The notes under the pieces: model-generated
Told to the model about the DNA's origin: nothing
The model's input: only the letters and a program-made list of their open reading frames with translations
Database searches by the model: none
Made by a program: the position numbers and the translations under genes
In this document: one piece after another, positions 1-8,038 of the stretch
Position numbering within the stretch: position 1 is the stretch's first letter
How the letters are laid out: each line of letters opens with the position of its first letter
Assembly (NCBI GenBank): GCA_938002085.1
Contig: CALLAT010000035.1
Span: 1 to 58,948 of the forward strand
Source of the DNA: an uncultured Pseudanabaenaceae cyanobacterium
Lineage (GTDB): Bacteria; Cyanobacteriota; Cyanobacteriia; PCC-9006; JAAUQQ01
Reading direction: 5' to 3'
Length of the DNA: 58,948 nucleotides

Positions 1-470
1 AGCTGCGATTGACTGCTCAGCTTATCCAATCTTTCATTGGGCTCGGCTGGGACTTCTAAAATTACAGTCACATCTTATCCGCACCAGGGGGCTACAAGTC
101 AACACCTGTAAAGCTTCTACAGACTTCTGCCTAATGGATAGCTTGAACCAGGGGGACATGGGTTGACCTGAGTCGCATCCAAGGATTACTGCAAGACCCC
201 ACAACAACGCCTGTTGAATTTCAGCGCTCACAGTACTCGCCCGAAACACAGAAGCAACCTAGCCCCCTTGCGCAGAGGGTAACCCGTAGGGAGAGGCGCT
301 TCGTCTCCCTCGGCGGGGGTATGGGGGCTGGCCCCCATGGCTGCTTGCTTTGCCTCTTAATTCTTCCAAGCACAAGCCATCCCCATAAAGCTTAGCCATC
401 CAGCCTTCACACAGCCCCTAGAACAGCAGCATTTACGCTATAAATTGAAAGCCGCAACCGCCCCTCCCCC
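1..470. other. Non-coding left edge with one dispersed repeat
   Basis: I see no convincing gene here. The only open frame of note (minus strand, 34-249) has no family resemblance and no clear ribosome binding site. The stretch carries copy A of a GC-rich dispersed repeat at 251-345 and leads to the DUF4230 gene. Any gene upstream of position 1 is outside the window. Confidence 0.6.
251..345. repeat. Dispersed hairpin repeat, copy A
   Basis: This GC-rich element has two stem-loops. The first pairs GGGAGA (289-294) with TCTCCC (304-309) and is followed by CGGC. The second is the palindrome ATGGGGGC-TG-GCCCCCAT at about 321-338. Related copies lie at 40691-40745 and 53725-53815. All three share a core of the form R-ACCCG-NN-GGG, a TCGTC or CGTC loop edge, and CGGC after the stem. 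The arms change in a compensating way between copies, which points to a folded RNA or DNA element. Confidence 0.75.
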
Positions 471-1289
471 ATGCCCCGACTCAAACCCAAACGTCGGACC
501 AGCCAGCCACAACACTCGCCCCACCGAGAGCCAGAGCGCTACCCCGCCCCAGACCGTCGCAGCAATCCCCTCAAGCTGCCCGGCAAACTCATGCGCAACC
601 TCAGCCTCCTCACCATGGGCGGCGGCATCGCCCTAGCCAGCCTCTTCGGCATCGGCCTCCTCCGCACAGGCGAAACCTTCGTCACCGACATCAAAGAAAT
701 CTTCAACGCCCCCCAACCCGAACCCGAAGTTGACGTCCGCTCCATCGTCGTCCAACAAGTCCGCGACATCAGCGAACTCTCCACCGCCGTCTTCAACATG
801 GAAGCCGTCGTCCCCAGCCGCCGAGAACGCACCCTCGGCAACCTGACAGTTGGTTCTACAACCCTTCTCTACATTGCCTACGGCGAAGTCCGCGCTGGCA
901 TCGACCTCAGCGAGCTCAGCCCCAGCGACGTCACCCAAAACCTCACTCCTCAAGGCAACCAACTCACCATCACCCTGCCCCCCGCCCAAATCCTCGACCA
1001 GAAAATCGACATCAACCGCTCCAGCGTCTACGACTACGATCGCGGCTTTCTCAACCTCGGCCCCGATTCCGCCATCGAACTGCAATCCGTCGCCAGCCAA
1101 GCCGCCCTCAACAAAATCGTCATCGCAGCCTGCCAGCAAGGCATCCTCGACCAAGCTAGCGAGACCGCCCGCCTCGTCGTCTCCCAGCTCATGACCACCG
1201 CCGGTCAATCCGTCATTGTCAAAGCCACCCCAGCGAAGGGATGCGGCCCAGCATCCTCTCCAAGCCCAGCGAATAGCCCCAAGCAATAG
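471..1289 (+). CDS. DUF4230 family membrane-anchored protein
   Basis: The product is 272 residues. It has a basic N-terminal tail, one hydrophobic segment at about residues 43-66 (LSLLTMGGGIALASLFGIG), then an extracytoplasmic domain. The domain looks like DUF4230: an early segment with VRDISELSTAVF, a middle GEVRAGIDLSEL strand pair, and a late LPPAQILDQKID segment. DUF4230 proteins are widespread bacterial membrane proteins without an assigned biochemical role. The C-terminus is Pro/Ser-rich and probably disordered. The ATG at 471 has no strong Shine-Dalgarno sequence. The gene is followed by 156 bases and then the flavoprotein gene on the same strand. Function is unknown. Confidence 0.8.
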   Translation: MPRLKPKRRTSQPQHSPHREPERYPAPDRRSNPLKLPGKLMRNLSLLTMGGGIALASLFGIGLLRTGETFVTDIKEIFNAPQPEPEVDVRSIVVQQVRDISELSTAVFNMEAVVPSRRERTLGNLTVGSTTLLYIAYGEVRAGIDLSELSPSDVTQNLTPQGNQLTITLPPAQILDQKIDINRSSVYDYDRGFLNLGPDSAIELQSVASQAALNKIVIAACQQGILDQASETARLVVSQLMTTAGQSVIVKATPAKGCGPASSPSPANSPKQ

Positions 1290-1445
1290 CGGCGGCGTAC
1301 CCAATAGCGCATCAAGCAGCGCAACCAACAGCGCAGAGAAAAACGCTCCAACCAATCGCAACGAAGCGATCAACTTCAACTCAGCCCCAACTCGCTCACC
1401 GCGATAGGTCAAACTATTAGAGCAACGACTTTTTGAGCGGACAAT

Positions 1446-2720
1446 ATGGCCAGCCCCCCCAACGTAATCGTCATTGGCGGCGGTGCTGCCGGGTTCTTTG
1501 GCGCGATCGCGATCGCCGAAGCCAACCCCAACCTCCGCGTCACCATCCTCGAAGCCTCCCAACAAGTCCTCGCCAAAGTCCGCATCTCCGGCGGTGGCCG
1601 CTGCAACGTCACCCACAGCTGCTTCGACCCCAGCGAATTGATTCAAAACTACCCCCGCGGCAGCAAAGCCCTCCGAGGCGCCTTCACCCGCTTCCAACCC
1701 GGCGACACCGTCGGCTGGTTCGACGATCGCGGCATCGCCCTCAAAACCGAAGCTGACGGCCGCATGTTCCCCACCACCGACGACTCCGCCACCATCGTCG
1801 ATGCCCTCCAGCTTGCCGCCTCCGACGCAGGCGTCCGCGTCAAAACCGGCACCGCTGTAACCGCTGTTAAGCGCGTTGAAGCTGACACACCAAAGTTTGA
1901 AGTGCAGCTTAGGTCTGGAGAAGTGATGAGCTGCGATCGCCTCCTCCTCGCCACCGGCAGCAGCCCCCAAGGGCACCGCATAGCCAAAAGCCTCGGCAGC
2001 AAAATTGAGCCCACTGCCCCCTCCCTCTTCACCTTCAATATCCCCGAGAACAAACTCACTCAGCTCGCAGGCGTCTCCGTCCCGGTCGCCCAGCTCAAAC
2101 TCACCGTCCCAGGCCCAGACCCCAGCGAGAAAAAAGCCCAAACCAAACTCCACCAAAGCGGCCCCCTCCTCATCACCCACTGGGGCCTCAGCGGTCCCGC
2201 CGTGCTCAAGCTCTCCGCCTGGGGAGCCCGCGTCCTCAAAACCAGCCGCTACAAAGCCAAACTCTCCGTCAACTGGATTCCCAACCAGAGCCTGGAGCAA
2301 ATCCAAACCCAGCTAAACCAGGCCAAACAGGACGCCCCCCGCAAACAAATTTCTAACCATCGCCCATTTTTATTTCCTCAGAGACTTTGGGAATACTGGG
2401 TCCATCGAGCGGGCATCAATCCAGAAACCCGCTGGACAGAACTCTCAAAGAAAGCGCTCATGGGACTCTCCCAAGAGCTGCACCAAGCCGCCTACGAAGT
2501 CCAAGGCAAAGGCGTCTTCAAAGACGAATTTGTCACCTGCGGAGGCGTCAGCCTCAAAACCGTCAACTTCAAAACCATGGAAAGCAAAGCTTGCCCTGGC
2601 TTGCACTTTGCAGGAGAAGTTTTGGACATCGACGGCGTGACCGGCGGCTTCAACTTTCAGAGTGCCTGGACAACGAGCTGGCTAGCAGGCCAGGCCATAG
2701 CAGAATCTCTGCAACCCTGA
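1446..2720 (+). CDS. NAD(P)/FAD-dependent oxidoreductase, HI0933/YhiN family
   Basis: The product is 424 residues, the usual length for the family. The N-terminus has the Rossmann dinucleotide motif GGGAAGFFGA (about 11-20), followed by an acidic residue at the end of the second strand (TILEAS). The motif KVRISGGGRCNVTH is typical of HI0933-like flavoproteins, and the C-terminal FAD motif is HFAGEVLDIDGVTGGFNFQ. The family is believed to bind FAD and reduce an unknown substrate; some members have been linked to nucleic acid or tRNA biology by homology only. It lies between the DUF4230 gene and the pseudokinase gene, all on the plus strand, with gaps above 130 bases, so an operon is not certain. 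Confidence 0.9.
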   Translation: MASPPNVIVIGGGAAGFFGAIAIAEANPNLRVTILEASQQVLAKVRISGGGRCNVTHSCFDPSELIQNYPRGSKALRGAFTRFQPGDTVGWFDDRGIALKTEADGRMFPTTDDSATIVDALQLAASDAGVRVKTGTAVTAVKRVEADTPKFEVQLRSGEVMSCDRLLLATGSSPQGHRIAKSLGSKIEPTAPSLFTFNIPENKLTQLAGVSVPVAQLKLTVPGPDPSEKKAQTKLHQSGPLLITHWGLSGPAVLKLSAWGARVLKTSRYKAKLSVNWIPNQSLEQIQTQLNQAKQDAPRKQISNHRPFLFPQRLWEYWVHRAGINPETRWTELSKKALMGLSQELHQAAYEVQGKGVFKDEFVTCGGVSLKTVNFKTMESKACPGLHFAGEVLDIDGVTGGFNFQSAWTTSWLAGQAIAESLQP

Positions 2721-2852
2721 TGACGGGCCAAAGATCGTCTCAAAACAAGGGTTAGGCCCCTGGGGGGTAAGACTCCATCGCTGCTACCAAAATAGTCCAG
2801 TAAAAATTGCTACACAGACTAGACCGATCCATATTTTGAGCAGTTTTGGGCG

Positions 2853-4589
2853 ATGGCAACCTCCACGGCAACAGTCCTCCTTCCCGGCACGGTGGTTCAC
2901 CAGCGCTACACCATCCAGGAAGTCCGGCAATATCACGATCAATATCGACGCTACCTGGCTCTCGACTCCGCCGATCGCTTCTGCCTGATCACCGAGTTTC
3001 CGATTCAGAGCCAAGACTCAGCCCTTCGATCCAGGCTGAAAAAGCTCTTTGAGCAAAAGACCGCTCCCCTACTCAACCTCAACCATCCCCAGCTGCCTCG
3101 CTTTACCGCAGCCTTTCGCGATGGCGACGGCTTCTTCCTAGTCCAAGAGCCTCCCCAAGGCATTCCCTATCGCAAGTTCCTCAAGCTCCGCAGCAACCAG
3201 GGTAAAAGCCTGACGGAACCCGAGGTCATTCATCTCCTCACCCATTTATTACCTGCCCTCCAAGAGCTTCATGCTCGCAAGCTCATCCATTGCAAACTCT
3301 CCCCAGATTGCATCGTCCTCCCCGTCCCCCAGCCCAAGTCCAACGATGCCCTGAGAGCGGCCATTCGTCACGAAGTGCCCATGCTGGTAGAGCTGGGCGC
3401 TGTGGATAGCCTGGCTCGCCAAATTGCAGCCTTGCAAACCAAGCGCTCTTCCACCGACATGGCTCCCATCGCCCGCCTGGGCTATGCCCCACCAGAACAA
3501 GTGCAAACCGGTCGCATCTATCCCCATAGCGACCTCTATGGCCTAGCCGTCACTTGCTTGGAGCTGCTCACGGGTCAGCCTCCTCAAAAACTCTTGGATA
3601 GCCACACCCTCACCTGGTCCTGGCAGGCCTACACCAGTCTCAGTGAGCCCTTTGAGGAAATCCTCGGGAAAATGCTGTCCTGGCAACCCGGCGATCGCTA
3701 TGCCACCGCCCAGGACGTGATCAAAGCCCTTAAAGCCATGCAGCCGTCTTTTCAGGTCGGTGCCAAGCGCAGCAAAGCGGGCCTGGCAGAACTCAATACT
3801 GGTTCGATCCTCTCCCTCGAAAGTTGGACCATTGACTCTTTCCTACGTCCTCGACGTAACAAACTCCAATCCTCGGCCCAAACGGAGCAAAAGCTTACCC
3901 CAACGACCCGCATCGAGAAAGACATCACAACGGATCATTCATGGGCTCCCCAGGGACAGACTCAGTCGCCAGCACAATCCGTCCCCCATCGCCCACAGAG
4001 TAGCGAAGCCCCTGCTCCAGCTCCAACCTTGCAATGGCAGGCTTGGTTTACCCTCGCTTTTCTAAGCGGCACCATAGTGGCCTCGTCACTACTCATTGCC
4101 CCCGGCTCGCGATCGCTCATCCATGCCGTCATGCCCCAAGCCAGGGCACCATGGCAATTCTCCACCTGGCTCCAGACTCAATTGTCCCAAGTAACACCCT
4201 CAACTCGCCCTTCAGAAACTCGCCCCAGCGAAGTTCCTACGGAGGTCCTTCCAGATAGCAGTTCAGCCCAAGCCGCAGAACTACTCAACAGCGATATCCC
4301 CATTCCCGTCTATCTCAGCGCCACCAGCCCAGAGCAATCTCTAGATGGCAGCCTACGAATTCTGCCCTCCCAGACCTACTTCGTTGTCGGTCAACCTGGC
4401 CAACGCCTGACTGCGCAGCTTAAAAGCAGCGGGGCAGAATTAACCGTCTTGGATAGCGAACTGCGTCCCCTTGATGGAACATCCAACAGTCCAACTCAAT
4501 GGCAAGGCGAACTGATTGGAGGCGATCGCACTCTCTTTAGAGTCAGCGGCCGAGGCAACTATCAACTTCAGCTCAGCCTGGAGCAGTAG
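2853..4589 (+). CDS. Transmembrane pseudokinase of the Ser/Thr protein kinase fold
   Basis: The product is 578 residues. Residues 10-295 follow the eukaryotic-like kinase fold: a C-lobe motif GYAPPEQ (activation segment end), HSDLYGLAVTCLELLTGQPP (F-helix region) and GDRYATAQD near the end. The catalytic parts are gone. There is no Gly-rich loop, no VAIK lysine (CLITEF instead), HRDLKPEN is replaced by HCKLSPDC (146-153), and the DFG position reads LGAVDS (181-186). A hydrophobic segment at about 393-415 is followed by a 160-residue C-terminal part, probably outside the cytoplasm. It is likely a scaffold or sensor rather than an enzyme. The partner is unknown. A strong bidirectional terminator lies 35 bases downstream. 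Confidence 0.85.
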   Translation: MATSTATVLLPGTVVHQRYTIQEVRQYHDQYRRYLALDSADRFCLITEFPIQSQDSALRSRLKKLFEQKTAPLLNLNHPQLPRFTAAFRDGDGFFLVQEPPQGIPYRKFLKLRSNQGKSLTEPEVIHLLTHLLPALQELHARKLIHCKLSPDCIVLPVPQPKSNDALRAAIRHEVPMLVELGAVDSLARQIAALQTKRSSTDMAPIARLGYAPPEQVQTGRIYPHSDLYGLAVTCLELLTGQPPQKLLDSHTLTWSWQAYTSLSEPFEEILGKMLSWQPGDRYATAQDVIKALKAMQPSFQVGAKRSKAGLAELNTGSILSLESWTIDSFLRPRRNKLQSSAQTEQKLTPTTRIEKDITTDHSWAPQGQTQSPAQSVPHRPQSSEAPAPAPTLQWQAWFTLAFLSGTIVASSLLIAPGSRSLIHAVMPQARAPWQFSTWLQTQLSQVTPSTRPSETRPSEVPTEVLPDSSSAQAAELLNSDIPIPVYLSATSPEQSLDGSLRILPSQTYFVVGQPGQRLTAQLKSSGAELTVLDSELRPLDGTSNSPTQWQGELIGGDRTLFRVSGRGNYQLQLSLEQ

Positions 4590-4623
4590 AAACCGGCGAC
4601 ATCACAATCAATCACATCGCAAA

Positions 4624-4660
4624 AAAAGCCCTTGGGATAACAGTTATCCCAAGGGCTTTT
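4624..4660. terminator. Bidirectional intrinsic terminator between convergent genes
   Basis: Two perfect 18-base arms (4624-4641 and 4643-4660) begin AAAAGCCCTTGGGATAAC and are flanked by A and T runs on the respective sides. It separates the pseudokinase gene (+) from the pilus operon (-) and can serve both. Confidence 0.9.
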
Positions 4661-4688
4661 CAGTGGCTTAAAACTGAATCATGCCGAC

Positions 4689-5324
4689 TTAATCCGTATC
4701 ACTCATCGCTTCAAAAGACTCAGCGACCCAGTCATCTGACGAACTCAAACTTTCCATCTCAGTAGCTCTATCAAGTTCGTCCGCTAGCAATAGTCCATCA
4801 TCAGGCTGCTGCTGAACATAGGGTAATGATGCGGCACGCAATCCTCGCACCACCCGCTCCGGAGTCTTCGCCCCGCCAATAAACAACGGCAAGACCTCAT
4901 CAGCCGCATCACTCATGATGTGGCCATAGCGACGAGGCATAACCCACTCATAGCTATCATTCAGCATCATCTGAGTCCTGCGCCAACGACGCAACAGGTC
5001 AGAAAAGTCCTCGTTAGGCCGACAAATAAAAATGCAAATCTCAACCCCAGTCTTAATTTTCCACTCGGGGTCACACATCAAAATACCAATATCACAAGGC
5101 AACTCTGTCACCTCACTGCGGGACTGCACTAGCTGCCCCGCCTGATATTCTTCCAACCGCCGAATAATAAGCGGCAGGGGAATCGTGATGACACTCTCCC
5201 CCGGCCGACGCATACTCGGCACCATCTCCAAGTAGGGACGAAACTGCTTCAGCAATTCAATCACCGCTTGGTGATCGCTATATTGCGCCAGCAGCGCTTC
5301 ATACTCGGACTTTTTAGCGAACAT
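4689..5324 (-). CDS. Conserved-looking protein of unknown function, last gene of the pilus motor operon
   Basis: The product is 211 residues and I do not recognise its family. It is soluble-looking, with no signal peptide or membrane segment. It starts with a helical, charged region (EYEALLAQYSDHQAVIELLKQF), has alternating hydrophobic strands in the middle (DIGILMCD, GVEICIFIC) and an acidic Ser/Asp-rich tail. It begins 42 bases after pilC and shares its strand, so it is likely cotranscribed with pilB-pilT-pilC. That context suggests, but does not prove, a role in type IV pilus function. It does not match what I know of EbsA, another cyanobacterial pilus factor. Confidence 0.75.
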   Translation of the reverse strand: MFAKKSEYEALLAQYSDHQAVIELLKQFRPYLEMVPSMRRPGESVITIPLPLIIRRLEEYQAGQLVQSRSEVTELPCDIGILMCDPEWKIKTGVEICIFICRPNEDFSDLLRRWRRTQMMLNDSYEWVMPRRYGHIMSDAADEVLPLFIGGAKTPERVVRGLRAASLPYVQQQPDDGLLLADELDRATEMESLSSSDDWVAESFEAMSDTD

Positions 5325-5366
5325 GGTCAGTCCAACAACAGCTCCTACAAGTCCGAGATTCTAGCC

Positions 5367-6602
5367 TTAGCCCAAACCATCAAACACCTTGAACATCGGT
5401 AGGTACATTGCCAACAGAATGATGGCAACCATACCGCCCACAACCACGATCATGATGGGCTCAATGATACTGGTCAGCGCTTTAACGGCCTGCTCAACTT
5501 CATCCTCATAAAAGTCAGCAACCTTCATGAGCATGGCATCCAGCTCACCCGTCTCTTCACCGATCATCATCATCTGCAAAGACATGGCAGGGAAAGTCGT
5601 CTTCTTACCTTCAGCCAAAGCAGAGCTAATCATGCCACCACTCTGAACCTCAACTCGAGCACGGTCCACAGAATCAGCAATGACTTGATTACCTGCCGTA
5701 TCCCTCACAATTTCCAGAGCAGTCAAAATCGGTACACCAGCACGAGTCAACGCGCCAAAGGTCCGAGAGAAACGTGCCACAGAGTTCTTTTGAATCAAGT
5801 CGCCAAACAAAGGCAACTGAAGCATGACGCCGTCCAGATTACGACGACCCACAGGGGTCTTGTAATACTGAGCCGTCGCGAAGTAAACGCCGATGATGAT
5901 TGCAAATAGTACAAAGATCCAAGCAGAACGAAGGAATGCACTGACTTTAAGCAAAACTAGCGTCAGCAATGGGAGCTCAATACCATCCAAACTCTCAAAA
6001 ATTTCCGCAAAAATCGGAATCAAGAAGATGGTCAAACCTAGAAATACCAGGATGGCAAAACCGCCTACGACCAAGGGATACGTAAGAGCAGATTTAATCT
6101 GGTTCTGCAAGCGCGCATTATCTTCAAGGAGCTTAGAAAGACGGTTCAGCACCTCATCTAAGACACCACCAATCTCGCCAGCTTGAATCATGGCGATGTA
6201 GAGGCGATCAAAAACCTTAGGAAACTTGCGCATAGACTCCGACATGGGAGAGCCCTGCTGCACATCCTCACTCAGCTCCATTACCGCCTTTTTGAGCTTT
6301 GGATTCGTTGCTTGCTCGCCCAAGATACCTAGGGCTCGAACGATGGGTACGCCAGCATTAACCATTACTGCTAACTGACGGGAGAAGACTGCTTTGTCCT
6401 TAATGGTGACCGAGGCCAACATCTCATTGAGGTCAATCTTGCCTAAATCCTTCAGGTCAAGCGCCTTCTTCTCTTTAATGTCTTGCACAAAGAGGCCGCG
6501 ATCGCGCAAAAGCGCCCGGGCATCACGGGCATTCGGAGCCTCAACCGTTTGATTTTGGACGCGACCTTGGTCATCGCGAATTTGCGCAACGTAGCTAGCC
6601 AT
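5367..6602 (-). CDS. pilC: Type IV pilus inner-membrane platform protein PilC
   Basis: The product is 411 residues, normal for PilC/GspF. It carries two T2SSF domains. The first begins at about residue 70 (FSRQLAVMVNAGVPIVRAL) and the second at about 275 (FSRTFGALTRAGVPILTALE), the classic internal duplication. Hydrophobic segments follow each domain (YPLVVGGFAILVFLGLTIFLIP and IVVVGGMVAIILLAMYLPMF). PilC is the membrane platform turned by the PilB and PilT ATPases. A GAGGAGAG ribosome binding site lies five bases before the ATG. It follows pilT after 181 bases and precedes the unknown gene by 42 bases. Confidence 0.95.
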   Translation of the reverse strand: MASYVAQIRDDQGRVQNQTVEAPNARDARALLRDRGLFVQDIKEKKALDLKDLGKIDLNEMLASVTIKDKAVFSRQLAVMVNAGVPIVRALGILGEQATNPKLKKAVMELSEDVQQGSPMSESMRKFPKVFDRLYIAMIQAGEIGGVLDEVLNRLSKLLEDNARLQNQIKSALTYPLVVGGFAILVFLGLTIFLIPIFAEIFESLDGIELPLLTLVLLKVSAFLRSAWIFVLFAIIIGVYFATAQYYKTPVGRRNLDGVMLQLPLFGDLIQKNSVARFSRTFGALTRAGVPILTALEIVRDTAGNQVIADSVDRARVEVQSGGMISSALAEGKKTTFPAMSLQMMMIGEETGELDAMLMKVADFYEDEVEQAVKALTSIIEPIMIVVVGGMVAIILLAMYLPMFKVFDGLG

Positions 6603-6783
6603 TTATGCTCTCCTCATCAGCGAACCCTAGACTTGTTGTGCCCCAGGCAAATTGCATTGGACCTGAGTCCGAGCAATGTTGAGCGCCCCAGTACCACATC
6701 TAAATTTGCCCCATCTTAGGGGAACATTCCCTAAATCAACCACTCTCCCATCAATTACTTCCATGGGAGAGTAGCTAATTCAG

Positions 6784-7926
6784 TTAGCGGCGAGCGCCAG
6801 CAGAGCGCTGGCCGCCCCTCATTTGTCCACCCATTTGCTGCTTCTGGGGGTCACCAATCAAGCGCTGCATCTCATCAGGCTTAGAAGTCTTGGCTGTCGC
6901 AGCCTCGAAAGAAATCGTACCGGCTTTATACAGATCAGCTAGGGCCTTCTCCAAGGTTTCCATGCCTAACTTGGCACCGGTCTGAATCTGGGAGTAAATC
7001 TGAGCGGTCTTACCCTCACGAATGAGGTTAGAAATAGCCGGGGTAATCACCATGATTTCCTGGGCCATGCAGCGACCAAATTCGCCAGGCTTAGGATTAG
7101 CCTTCTCTACTAAGGTTTGACTGAACACCGCAACCAAGGAGTTAGAGAGCTGAACGCGCACCTGCTGCTGCTTATCAGCGGGGAAAACGTCAATGATACG
7201 GTCAATGGTCTGGGCTGCGGAGCTAGTGTGCAGCGTTCCCATCACTAGGTGACCCGTTTCCGCAGCGGTAATGGCAAGGTGAATGGTTTCCAAGTCCCGC
7301 ATCTCACCCACAAGAATAATATCGGGATCTTCGCGCAGGGCAGACTTCAGCGCGGCGGAAAAGCTCTTCGTGTCTTCACCCAGCTGACGCTGGTGAATCA
7401 GACTCTTTATGGGCTCGTAAACAAATTCAATCGGGTCTTCCACCGTCAGAATGTGCTCAGCGCGGGTGCGGTTGATCAAGTCGATCATGGCAGCCAGGGT
7501 CGTGGTCTTACCCGAACCTGTAGGGCCAGTCACCAGAATCAAACCACGGGGCTTTTCAGCCATTTCCCGAACCACGTCGGGCAGGCCAAGCTGTTCAAAG
7601 CTAGGAATCTTGGAGCTCAATGCCCGCAAGCAAGCTGCATAGGTACCGCGGTCCTTATAAACGTTGACGCGGAAGCGAGCCAACCCCTTCACACCGTAGG
7701 AGCAATCCAGCTCCCAAGTCTGCTCCAAAGTCTTGCGTTGGGTGTTGTTCAGCATACTGAAGATCAGGCGCTGACATTCTTCATTAGAGAGGGGTTCATT
7801 GCCAATGGGCGTCAACTTACCACTGATGCGAAAATAGGGAGGCAAACCAGCAGAGAGGTGAAGGTCAGAGCCGCCCATCTCAACAAGCTGCTCCATCAAG
7901 TCCTCGATCATGAAGTCCATTGCCAT
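6784..7926 (-). CDS. pilT: Type IV pilus twitching motility ATPase PilT
   Basis: The product is 380 residues. It has the Walker A motif GPTGSGKTTT at about 133-142, the Asp box and Walker B region (DPDIILVGEMRDLETI) and a His box (TGHLVMGTLHT). The C-terminal AIRNLIREGK element, characteristic of PilT, appears here as AISNLIREGK. PilT powers pilus retraction and hence twitching and DNA uptake. The Gly/Arg/Gln-rich C-terminal tail is longer than needed for the fold. A GAGGAG ribosome binding site lies about ten bases before the ATG; a second in-frame ATG two codons later is possible. It lies between pilB and pilC in one operon. Confidence 0.96.
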   Translation of the reverse strand: MAMDFMIEDLMEQLVEMGGSDLHLSAGLPPYFRISGKLTPIGNEPLSNEECQRLIFSMLNNTQRKTLEQTWELDCSYGVKGLARFRVNVYKDRGTYAACLRALSSKIPSFEQLGLPDVVREMAEKPRGLILVTGPTGSGKTTTLAAMIDLINRTRAEHILTVEDPIEFVYEPIKSLIHQRQLGEDTKSFSAALKSALREDPDIILVGEMRDLETIHLAITAAETGHLVMGTLHTSSAAQTIDRIIDVFPADKQQQVRVQLSNSLVAVFSQTLVEKANPKPGEFGRCMAQEIMVITPAISNLIREGKTAQIYSQIQTGAKLGMETLEKALADLYKAGTISFEAATAKTSKPDEMQRLIGDPQKQQMGGQMRGGQRSAGARR

Positions 7927-8038
7927 GGGATAAAAGCTCCTCTGAATTAATACAGTTTGAAAGTGAAAAATCTATAACGAACTAGGTTCAAATGATGAAT
8001 GCAGGACCCAATCAAATCAGCCCTGCATCCAAGACTTC

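Noticed and set aside
633..2306. Long minus-strand open frame (557 codons) opposite the DUF4230 and flavoprotein genes
   Set aside because: Its product is Gly/Ala/Asp/Glu-rich without motifs and mirrors the codon use of two clear genes on the other strand.
7249..7950. Plus-strand frame of 233 codons opposite pilT
   Set aside because: Antisense to a gene with all PilT motifs; no independent support.
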